DNA from: Candidatus Kariarchaeota archaeon
Lineage (GTDB): Archaea > Asgardarchaeota > Heimdallarchaeia > Heimdallarchaeales > Kariarchaeaceae
Assembly (NCBI GenBank): GCA_016839545.1
Contig: JAEOUB010000533.1
Location: 1-6,766, forward strand
Reading direction: 5' to 3'
DNA length: 6,766 nt
The notes under the pieces were generated by a model, which ran no database searches, had not been told where the DNA came from, and saw only the letters and a program-made list of their open reading frames with translations. Below, piece by piece: positions 1-5,204 of this stretch; position 1 is the stretch's first letter, and each line of letters opens with the position of its first letter. The position numbers were made by a program, and so were the translations under genes.

Positions 1-268
1 CATGAGGTTCTAGCTCAGAATCTACTTCCAAAAGGATTTCATCGATGTCTCTTGAATGATCTATTACAGCCAGATAGTAGGCAAACTCCTGGGTATAAAT
101 GATTGAGAAATTAACCTCTACACCGTTGTTCAATTCAATTCTGTGAAATTCTGCACCATCCCATTCACTAGCAACCAATTCTCCATCAACGCTTGGTAAT
201 GCCTGGCTGGGTATTGCAAAACTGAGGCTCATGAAAACTAAGAAATAGACTAAGAAAAGCCGTCGCAC
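1..268 (-). CDS. Secreted protein with possible CBM9/DOMON-like domain (3' end cut by window edge)
   Basis: About 89 residues are visible, and the gene runs off the left edge. I chose the GTG at 268-266 as the start. It follows an in-frame TGA closely and gives a classical signal peptide: two arginines at residues 2-3, a hydrophobic core at 4-18, and a likely cleavage after PSQA (residues 20-23). The ATG at 232-230 would leave only half the hydrophobic core. The exported part begins with VDGELVASEWDGA (27-39), then alternating strands ending in an acidic stretch. This order (a DG start, an EW pair, a strand pair, then a Y-x-x-x-V-x-D element) resembles the CBM9/DOMON-like beta-sandwich domains that bind sugars or haem. 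That assignment is inferred from pattern only. The product is probably extracellular or, if it has a C-terminal anchor outside the window, surface-attached. It is divergent from the large plus-strand gene. Confidence 0.6.
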   Translation of the reverse strand, partial: MRRLFLVYFLVFMSLSFAIPSQALPSVDGELVASEWDGAEFHRIELNNGVEVNFSIIYTQEFAYYLAVIDHSRDIDEILLEVDSELEPH

Positions 269-288
269 AACATTGCAATATCATACTT

Positions 289-299
289 CTATGTAATAA
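289..299 (-). promoter_or_regulatory. Possible TATA box for the secreted-protein gene
   Basis: On the minus strand this reads TTATTACATAG and is centred about 26 nt upstream of the GTG at 268. That is where an archaeal TATA box would sit for a leaderless transcript. The match to the TTTAWATA-type consensus is weak, and there is no obvious Shine-Dalgarno site before the GTG. Confidence 0.3.
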
Positions 300-364
300 C
301 TTCCATTTGGTTGAAAACAATATTTCAGGAATTGAATTTGGACGAGGCAAAATTGTAGGACACA

Positions 365-374
365 ATATTTTTAA
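365..374 (+). promoter_or_regulatory. Possible TATA box for the TPR/longin-like gene
   Basis: The AT-rich element ATATTTTTAA is centred about 33 nt upstream of the ATG at 403, predicting transcription start a few bases before that codon. A second element, TTTATAGTA at 386-394, would instead place initiation inside the reading frame and favour the ATG at 451. The first fits the longer protein and is preferred. Confidence 0.35.
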
Positions 375-402
375 CATTTTTCTCGTTTATAGTAGTGAGA
401 GA

Positions 403-2253
403 ATGAGTTTTCCTACCTCTGAACTTCCTGCAATTGTCATAACTGGGACAATGAAGGATAAGAAAACAGATTTTGGGAACTCGTTTGATCCGGACTATAT
501 CACAACTGAAGGGCAATATCGTGCTCTATACATGAAACTATCTCGAATTATGAATGACAACGATTTTCAGTACAACCAAAAATACGCGGTAGATAGCACA
601 CAGATGGTCTATTTTGCTGCAAATCAAGCCATTGATAATCCAGTATTCTATGCTGTTGTTGCATCTTCTGAGATATTATCTGATGGTTTTGCTGAGAACC
701 TATTCACTGTGGCAAATCGTGGTGGAATATACTCTGCTAAGAAATTCTATGAGGAATTACAGTCACTGGACAAATCAGAGAGACATGTAGTCGGAGAGGA
801 GATCAGTTCGGAGCAAGCAAAATCAATTATTACATCCCTGGTGATAGCACCAGAAAATGTGAACTATGTAAACCTTGTACTTTCTTCACTTGCAAAGGCT
901 GATGTCTATGGTGGTGACAATGTCTTCACAGATGTCATCCGGTTACTGGGTGAGATTCCCATGGGTATTGATGCAGATATCATATTAGACAGCTGTTTTC
1001 AAATCGCCAGAAAGTATGACAAACTCAATCTGCTGGATCGATCTTTTCAGATCTACCAGATGATTGCAGATATGGCTATGCAGTTTGAGAGATTGCCCCT
1101 GATGATCACATCTCAGATGAGGTGTGCTGTAATTGCGAGAAAGCGTCAGGAAAACCCAGAAATCATTCTTGATCTTCTCAGTAACATTGATGATGGTTCG
1201 CTCGAGGTAGCTCAGCAAGAGGAACGAGAGCTATTCTACACCCTTCAAGGGTATTGTTTCGATGTTATGGGACAAAAAGAACTGGCAGAGGAACTCCATT
1301 ATATGGCAATCATGATTGCTGAGTCAGAAAGCTCTCCTTCCATTCATGTGGCTGAGAGTCATGCATTTTTGGGAAGTGTGGCGAGTAGCAGGTATGAACC
1401 TGAAATCGCCACGCGACAGTACATCACAGCCTCAACTATCAGTCTATCAAACAATGATCTGGATATGTCAAAATTGTATTCTCACAAGGCTGCTCTTCAA
1501 GAAATTCGATGGGCAACCTATTTGGCATCAACTGCTATTGTGATGAATTCCAATGCAGATCTCTCCAATATTGAGTTCTATGCCTGGCAATCTATGAAGA
1601 GACTCGTCAATGCAGTCACCCATTCGGATCGCGATCGACGTACTCTGGACATTCTTGAACCAAGTGCAGAGGTGTTGAGAATGATCAAACAGGTATTCCC
1701 AAAATCTTCCGAATACGGAATGGCAACTATCAACGAGCTGGAACAACATCTTGGTTTCATAGGTGAGAATGCACTCCCGCCTGATCAGGAGAAGGAATTG
1801 TTCAAATTCATATCGAGCAAAATCTCGGCCATGCTACCACTTCCACCACCTGTCATTTTGCTGATTGCAAATGATGGTCGGTTGATCATAGGTGGTGAAA
1901 TTGGTAAAGAACAGTGGGACCAGAGTATATTGACGAATGATATCCTTTTCTCAGGTGCGCTCAGTGCAATTATGGCAATTATCTCAGAAGTAATCAGCGG
2001 TGACGATCCTTTGAGAATGCTAGATGCTGGTCAGACTCAAATCATGATCGAACGTACAGATGTCTGTATTGGGGCACTTCTTGTGGACAGAGATCTCAAT
2101 ATCCTCAGGAAAGCCCTAATTGAGGTACTCAACATGGTTGAGCTGAGTTACCCTGGTCTGGCAAATTGGGATGGATACTCTATTGATTTCAGTGATCTCC
2201 AACCTCGGATTGAAGCTATCTTTCAGAAGGCAATGGAAAATCTCTCGAGTTAA
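403..2253 (+). CDS. Large protein with TPR repeats and longin/roadblock-like terminal domain
   Basis: From the ATG at 403 the protein has 616 residues. The frame stays open to a TTG at 307, but 403 is the first ATG and follows a TATA-like element; ATG 451 is an alternative. There is no signal peptide or membrane segment, so it is probably cytosolic. Residues about 8-120 alternate strand and helix and could be a longin-like domain (weak). The middle is helical. Two segments fit the TPR pattern: 276-309 (Y4, G8, F11, A20, A27) and 317-350 (L7, G8, A11, A20, Y24, A27). Residues about 480-616 start with VILLIANDGRLIIGG, then an amphipathic helix at 513-535 (ILFSGALSAIMAIISEV), a strand pair at 546-561 and a long helix. 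This resembles the longin/roadblock-like domains abundant in Asgard archaea. TPR solenoids bind proteins, so a scaffold or small-GTPase-linked role is possible but unproven. It overlaps the convergent winged-helix gene by 4 nt. Confidence 0.75.
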   Translation: MSFPTSELPAIVITGTMKDKKTDFGNSFDPDYITTEGQYRALYMKLSRIMNDNDFQYNQKYAVDSTQMVYFAANQAIDNPVFYAVVASSEILSDGFAENLFTVANRGGIYSAKKFYEELQSLDKSERHVVGEEISSEQAKSIITSLVIAPENVNYVNLVLSSLAKADVYGGDNVFTDVIRLLGEIPMGIDADIILDSCFQIARKYDKLNLLDRSFQIYQMIADMAMQFERLPLMITSQMRCAVIARKRQENPEIILDLLSNIDDGSLEVAQQEERELFYTLQGYCFDVMGQKELAEELHYMAIMIAESESSPSIHVAESHAFLGSVASSRYEPEIATRQYITASTISLSNNDLDMSKLYSHKAALQEIRWATYLASTAIVMNSNADLSNIEFYAWQSMKRLVNAVTHSDRDRRTLDILEPSAEVLRMIKQVFPKSSEYGMATINELEQHLGFIGENALPPDQEKELFKFISSKISAMLPLPPPVILLIANDGRLIIGGEIGKEQWDQSILTNDILFSGALSAIMAIISEVISGDDPLRMLDAGQTQIMIERTDVCIGALLVDRDLNILRKALIEVLNMVELSYPGLANWDGYSIDFSDLQPRIEAIFQKAMENLSS

Positions 2254-2720
2254 TCTGATCTGTAAAATATCTTATTCGGGCGTCCCCGTACAAGGTGATA
2301 ATGTGTTGTGTTGTTCTCAGAGATGTCTCGAACATACGTACGGGCTGTAGATTGTGGTATACTCAAGATCTGAGCAATGTCATTGGTAGAGAACTCCTTT
2401 CCAGGATTGTTTTTCAACAGAAAGTCCACCTTATCTCTGATAAGCCCGATTTCCTGTATCCCCTCAATTTGCACCTCGGTGAACTTCTCCTGTGGAATGT
2501 TATCCTCGATGTATTTCTGTGCAGCTCGTACGACAAGTTTTCTTCTCTCATGCTCATTCAACTTCCTAAATGAGTCTGATGAGGCCAGTTCCACCATGAT
2601 CTCCAAAGCTTCAAGTGTGAGCTGGGTCATTGTTGTTCCGTACTGACCAGCAGTATGCTTCACCACTGCCTGAAAATCTTTTTCCCATCTTTGAGATATC
2701 GCTGTCTTCTCAGATACCAT
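2250..2720 (-). CDS. Winged-helix DNA-binding protein, probable transcription regulator
   Basis: This 156-residue protein has no signal peptide or membrane segment. Residues 1-90 are mostly charged helix, perhaps a dimerisation or effector part. Residues 93-156 look like a winged helix-turn-helix: helix IRDKVDFLL (94-102), FSTNDIAQILSIPQSTARTY (110-129) as the helix-turn-helix with a recognition helix around 122-133, and a wing carrying RGRPNKIFY (145-153). The GRP tripeptide in the wing may contact the minor groove. This is a common archaeal regulator fold, but I cannot assign a subfamily or ligand. The ATG at 2720 is the first in the frame, and the next (residue 31) would remove a helix. 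It is divergent from thioredoxin across 211 nt, so it may regulate that gene, itself, or neither. Its stop codon overlaps that of the convergent TPR protein. Confidence 0.75.
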   Translation of the reverse strand: MVSEKTAISQRWEKDFQAVVKHTAGQYGTTMTQLTLEALEIMVELASSDSFRKLNEHERRKLVVRAAQKYIEDNIPQEKFTEVQIEGIQEIGLIRDKVDFLLKNNPGKEFSTNDIAQILSIPQSTARTYVRDISENNTTHYHLVRGRPNKIFYRSD

Positions 2721-2740
2721 GTACCTGTGTAACCCCCATT

Positions 2741-2748
2741 AGACGTCT
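2741..2748. promoter_or_regulatory. Palindrome AGACGTCT near the winged-helix gene start
   Basis: This perfect 8-bp palindrome lies between the candidate TATA element (2757-2766) and the ATG of the winged-helix gene, close to the predicted transcription start. The position suits a repressor site, possibly for autoregulation. Short palindromes also arise by chance, so this is tentative. Confidence 0.2.
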
Positions 2749-2756
2749 TTCGTTCT

Positions 2757-2766
2757 GATTTAAGAA
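2757..2766 (-). promoter_or_regulatory. Possible TATA box for the winged-helix gene
   Basis: On the minus strand this is TTCTTAAATC, about 41 nt upstream of the ATG at 2720. Initiation about 26 nt downstream would leave a leader of roughly 15 nt, containing a G5 run (2737-2733) and an AGGT lying almost against the start codon. Neither is a convincing Shine-Dalgarno site. Confidence 0.35.
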
Positions 2767-2866
2767 TTCATGGGATGTAATTTATTCAGTTCTTCGCGAT
2801 TTGCATTACAAAAGATCAACCAAGTGAAGAACTCTGCAGCATCAGTTTTTCAACCAGAAGCTATGG

Positions 2867-2875
2867 TTTAAATAA
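2867..2875 (+). promoter_or_regulatory. TATA box for thioredoxin gene
   Basis: TTTAAATAA is a strong archaeal TATA match. Transcription should start about 25 nt downstream, near 2895-2900, giving a leader of about 30-35 nt before the ATG at 2932. That leader holds an inverted repeat and a Shine-Dalgarno site, unlike the apparently leaderless neighbours. Confidence 0.6.
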
Positions 2876-2900
2876 TGTAGACCTGATAATGTAATAGAAA

Positions 2901-2919
2901 TAAGCTAAATTACAGCTTA
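2901..2919 (+). promoter_or_regulatory. Inverted repeat in the thioredoxin leader
   Basis: TAAGCT (2901-2906) and AGCTTA (2914-2919) form a perfect 6-bp inverted repeat with a 7-nt spacer. It sits just after the predicted transcription start and abuts the Shine-Dalgarno GGAG. It could be an operator, or a small RNA hairpin affecting ribosome access. The sequence alone cannot decide between these. Confidence 0.4.
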
Positions 2920-2923
2920 GGAG
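2920..2923 (+). promoter_or_regulatory. Shine-Dalgarno site of thioredoxin
   Basis: GGAG ends 8 nt before the ATG at 2932, a normal spacing, and fixes that start codon. It is the clearest ribosome binding site in the window. Confidence 0.65.
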
Positions 2924-2931
2924 CGATTATT

Positions 2932-3318
2932 ATGTCTACACCAGCTACTACACAACCTGTTGTCCTGACCACTGATACCTTCGACGAATTTGTTGAGAAA
3001 ACACCCATAGTCCTTGTAGATTTCTGGGCAGAATGGTGTGGCCCCTGTAAAATGGTTGGCCCCATCCTTGACGATCTTGCAAAAGCTTACGAGGGCAAAG
3101 TTTGGGTTGGCAAAGTCGATGTCGACAGCCACCACACGCTTGCAGCCAAATTTGGCGCTTCCTCTATTCCAACGTTCTGGGCATTCAAAGAAGGTTTGCC
3201 AGTGGGACGCTTTGTCGGAGCACAACCTCGACCTGTATTCGAGAACATTTTCAAGCAACTCATCGATCTCGATATGGATGAAGTGCGTGCAAAACAGGCA
3301 GAACAGGCTTCAACCTAG
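2932..3318 (+). CDS. Thioredoxin
   Basis: This 128-residue protein is a classical cytosolic thioredoxin: a dithiol-disulfide oxidoreductase that reduces target proteins and is itself reduced by a thioredoxin reductase not seen here. The strand VLVDFWAEW leads into the active site WCGPC, with Cys36 and Cys39, followed by KMVGPILDDLA. The buried Asp is at position 30, and the cis-proline is Pro80 in SIPTF. The later strands and last helix fit the family. The length slightly exceeds the usual 105-110 because of about ten extra N-terminal residues and a charged C-terminal tail (about 114-128). There is no signal peptide. The start is set by GGAG and a strong TATA box. It is a single-gene unit, divergent from the winged-helix gene, and its TAG stop overlaps the stop of the convergent hydrolase gene. 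Confidence 0.95.
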   Translation: MSTPATTQPVVLTTDTFDEFVEKTPIVLVDFWAEWCGPCKMVGPILDDLAKAYEGKVWVGKVDVDSHHTLAAKFGASSIPTFWAFKEGLPVGRFVGAQPRPVFENIFKQLIDLDMDEVRAKQAEQAST

Positions 3319-4103
3319 AATTCTTTGATTTTATTCCAAAAATTATCAGTATTGTCAATCATCAGAAAATGACCCCCTGCAAATTCTTCAAATTCAGCTT
3401 GTAGCATGTCATTTCTGAATAATTGGGATGATGTACTTGGCCAAACATCATTTGTACCGGCGATAACTAGAACCGGAACATTCACTGTTCTGAGAGCTTT
3501 TCTGAAATCAACCTTTGGTATTACGTGCTGTGCAAGGAAGACATAAGCCTCTGTACCGATTGATGATGCGTTGTCCATCAATTCCTTGGCAGCATCATGA
3601 TTGACAGGATCAAAATAGGTGGCAAGACTTTGAGTAAATCTTGTTCTCAATGACTTTTCAGTTGTCTCGCCTCGGTATTGATCTAGTGCCTGACGAGTAA
3701 CCTTGTTAAATTTCTCACGAATATTCCAACCCATAGTTTCTCGATATTTTGCGTTGGGAGAGGTATTCACCAGGATAACAGAGCTCACATGGGAACTGAA
3801 CTGGATGGCATACTGCTGAACCACAAATCCGCCTATTCCGTGACCCATCAAGGAAATTTTGTCAAGGTTTAACTCTGTCCGGATGGTATCAATCGCTGAT
3901 GCCATAGATGCCAATTCCAGCTCGTTCTCTGACTCCAGGTCTGACTTTCCATGTCCTGGTAGGTCGATCAGGATGACCGGTCGATCAAAGCCCTCTGATG
4001 GTAATGAATTCTTGATATAAGACATATCCAGAGGCGATGTATGGACAATGACGAGCGGTACACCGTCACTCCCCTCGTACAAGGTTTCATAATGGATTGC
4101 CAT
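3315..4103 (-). CDS. Alpha/beta hydrolase-fold protein lacking the nucleophilic serine
   Basis: This 262-residue protein has the family's usual length and order: strand LVIVHTSP (17-24, where HGxP is usual), LIDLPGHGKSD (45-55), the nucleophile-elbow region, a helical cap at about 120-195, strand VPVLVIAGTND with the acid Asp219, and GGH with His245. At the elbow the motif is GHGIGG (87-92) instead of GHSxGG, so residue 89 is Gly. Its codon GGA is two changes from any Ser codon, so a single sequencing error cannot explain it. The fold, acid and histidine are kept. It could be a non-catalytic binding protein, or an enzyme that does not need a nucleophile. There is no signal peptide, so it is probably cytosolic; the substrate is unknown. 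The ATG at 4103 lies about 27 nt from a TATA-like element. It is divergent from the recombinase and convergent with thioredoxin. Confidence 0.9.
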   Translation of the reverse strand: MAIHYETLYEGSDGVPLVIVHTSPLDMSYIKNSLPSEGFDRPVILIDLPGHGKSDLESENELELASMASAIDTIRTELNLDKISLMGHGIGGFVVQQYAIQFSSHVSSVILVNTSPNAKYRETMGWNIREKFNKVTRQALDQYRGETTEKSLRTRFTQSLATYFDPVNHDAAKELMDNASSIGTEAYVFLAQHVIPKVDFRKALRTVNVPVLVIAGTNDVWPSTSSQLFRNDMLQAEFEEFAGGHFLMIDNTDNFWNKIKEF

Positions 4104-4125
4104 GCAATGTCTATCTCTCCCGTCC

Positions 4126-4132
4126 TAATTAA
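4126..4132 (-). promoter_or_regulatory. Possible TATA box for the hydrolase-fold gene
   Basis: On the minus strand this is TTAATTA, centred about 26 nt upstream of the ATG at 4103. It predicts a leaderless or nearly leaderless transcript and supports that start. The purine-rich stretch between is too far from the ATG for a Shine-Dalgarno site. Confidence 0.45.
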
Positions 4133-4141
4133 GAAAGAGAT

Positions 4142-4155
4142 ACAGTCAGAACTGT
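4142..4155. repeat. Small inverted repeat in the divergent promoter region
   Basis: ACAGT (4142-4146) and ACTGT (4151-4155) are perfect inverted arms around CAGA. They lie just upstream of the hydrolase TATA element and about 40-50 nt upstream of the recombinase TATA box. This could be a regulator site shared by both genes, but short arms can arise by chance. Confidence 0.25.
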
Positions 4156-4175
4156 GATGTACTATGGACATGTTC

Positions 4176-4191
4176 TCCGGGTAGTACCGGA
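4176..4191. repeat. Inverted repeat abutting the recombinase TATA box
   Basis: TCCGG (4176-4180) and CCGGA (4187-4191) are perfect arms around a 6-nt spacer. The right arm occupies the place where TFB would contact DNA, just upstream of the TATA box. A protein bound here could block promoter assembly. Confidence 0.3.
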
Positions 4192-4200
4192 TATTATATA
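4191..4200 (+). promoter_or_regulatory. TATA box for the Xer recombinase gene
   Basis: ATATTATATA is centred about 27 nt upstream of the ATG at 4223. That predicts transcription beginning at or next to this ATG (leaderless) and excludes the earlier in-frame ATG codons at 4154 and 4157, which lie upstream of the promoter. Confidence 0.6.
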
Positions 4201-4210
4201 CAAAATTTTG
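4201..4210. promoter_or_regulatory. Palindrome CAAAATTTTG between TATA box and start
   Basis: This perfect 10-bp palindrome lies directly after the TATA box and before the predicted transcription start of the recombinase. The location suits a repressor operator, but AT-rich palindromes are common, so confidence is limited. Confidence 0.3.
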
Positions 4211-4222
4211 CGTATAACATTC

Positions 4223-5152
4223 ATGCTTGAAAACCCACAAGATTTCGCAATAAAATCCTTCATGGACTATCTCACAATTGAGAAAGGATGTTCAACCAAT
4301 ACAATCAAAGGCTACTCACATGACCTGGAGAGTCTCATGGATTACCTGACCACTAATGGTATCGGCGATCCCAAGATGTTTCCATGGGACAAAGTTGCAC
4401 TTCTCCACCTTCGTGGCTTCCTAGCACATCTGTACAATCAGAGAGATAACAAGACCTCCTCCATCCACCGCAGAGTCTGTTCAATCAAAGCCTTCTTCCG
4501 ATATCTCCAGGCAAATCGGATGATTCAGGAAGATCCTGCCAGTGAACTGCAATATCCCAAAAGGCCCAGTTCACTACCTAAGTACATTGCCAAAGACTCA
4601 ATTCAAGCACTGGTTGATGAGGCTAAGAACCCTCTTCACAACGCAATTATAGAGGTTCTCTACTCCACAGGTGCCCGTTGCAATGAACTGAGGAGTATGA
4701 ACCTTGAGGATATCAATTTCGAGGATAACTCAATCACTATCCGAGGTGGTAAAGGTGGCAAAGATCGGATAGTCTTGCTCTCCAAAAGAGCTGGACCCAT
4801 TTTACGTGAATACATCAACAATTACCGTAATACCCTGATGTCAAAAGCCGCAGATCGCAAAGAATTACCTCTGGACTCTCAACAGGCAGTATTTGTCTCC
4901 AATCGAGGTACCCGTATCTCAAACAGAACCATTCAGCATTTCATTGCCAAACTCTCTGAAGATGCCGGTATCAAACGAACCACACCACACATGTTGAGAC
5001 ATTCATTCGCCTCTCACCTGGTGATGAAACAAACCAACATCCGTGTCGTCCAGCAACTGCTCGGGCATGCTTCCCTTGATACAACTCAGATCTATGCTAA
5101 TGTATCATCTGAATTCGTCAAGTCGGAATTCGAGGACAAGCTCAACTTCTGA
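4223..5152 (+). CDS. xerA: Tyrosine recombinase of the XerC/D/XerA family
   Basis: This 309-residue site-specific recombinase probably resolves chromosome dimers at a dif site. The N-terminal SAM-like core-binding domain spans about 5-100 (FMDYLTIEKGCSTNTIKGY, then HRRVCSIKAFFRYL). The catalytic domain follows. All six expected residues are present with the spacing of bacterial XerD: Arg152 (TGARCNEL), Lys177 (GGKGGKDR), His256 and Arg259 (HMLRHSFASH), His282 (LLGHASL) and nucleophile Tyr291 (TTQIYANVS). The frame is open upstream to 4154, but those ATG codons precede the TATA box. The family usually starts near this point, so ATG 4223 is chosen. It is somewhat longer than typical archaeal XerA of about 285 residues. 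A mobile-element integrase is possible, but there are no attachment repeats or phage genes nearby, and housekeeping genes surround it. The symbol follows the archaeal convention. Confidence 0.88.
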   Translation: MLENPQDFAIKSFMDYLTIEKGCSTNTIKGYSHDLESLMDYLTTNGIGDPKMFPWDKVALLHLRGFLAHLYNQRDNKTSSIHRRVCSIKAFFRYLQANRMIQEDPASELQYPKRPSSLPKYIAKDSIQALVDEAKNPLHNAIIEVLYSTGARCNELRSMNLEDINFEDNSITIRGGKGGKDRIVLLSKRAGPILREYINNYRNTLMSKAADRKELPLDSQQAVFVSNRGTRISNRTIQHFIAKLSEDAGIKRTTPHMLRHSFASHLVMKQTNIRVVQQLLGHASLDTTQIYANVSSEFVKSEFEDKLNF

Positions 5153-5175
5153 TAACCCGTTTCACGACACAATCA

Positions 5176-5184
5176 TTTTTTAGA
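5176..5184 (+). promoter_or_regulatory. T-rich element: weak TATA box or recombinase terminator
   Basis: TTTTTTAGA lies 24 nt after the recombinase stop and about 25 nt before the GTG at 5205. The T6 run could act as an archaeal oligo-T terminator, and its distance to the GTG also suits a weak TATA box for a leaderless peptidase transcript. If it does neither, the two genes form an operon. Confidence 0.3.
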
Positions 5185-5204
5185 TCTCTACTATCAGTTA
5201 ACCT

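Noticed and set aside
186..377. Minus-strand 63-residue open frame
   Set aside because: It overlaps the secreted-protein gene in another frame and spans the divergent promoter region. The signal-peptide frame starting at 268 is far more gene-like.
307..402. Upstream extension of the TPR protein from TTG 307
   Set aside because: It would need a rare start, the added residues look like translated promoter DNA, and the candidate TATA element at 365-374 lies inside it.
2295..2646. Two plus-strand open frames opposite the winged-helix gene
   Set aside because: They are antisense shadows of a gene with a recognisable fold and have no plausible start signals.
2917..3258. Minus-strand open frame opposite thioredoxin
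   Set aside because: It is an antisense shadow of an unmistakable thioredoxin.
4191..4220. Possible dif site near the recombinase (TATAC and GTATA arms)
   Set aside because: The arms are short and the spacer is 10 nt rather than about 6. The left arm is better explained as the TATA box.
4154..5152. Recombinase as part of an integrated mobile element
   Set aside because: There are no attachment-site repeats, tRNA gene, transposase or phage gene in the window, and the neighbours look like ordinary chromosomal genes.
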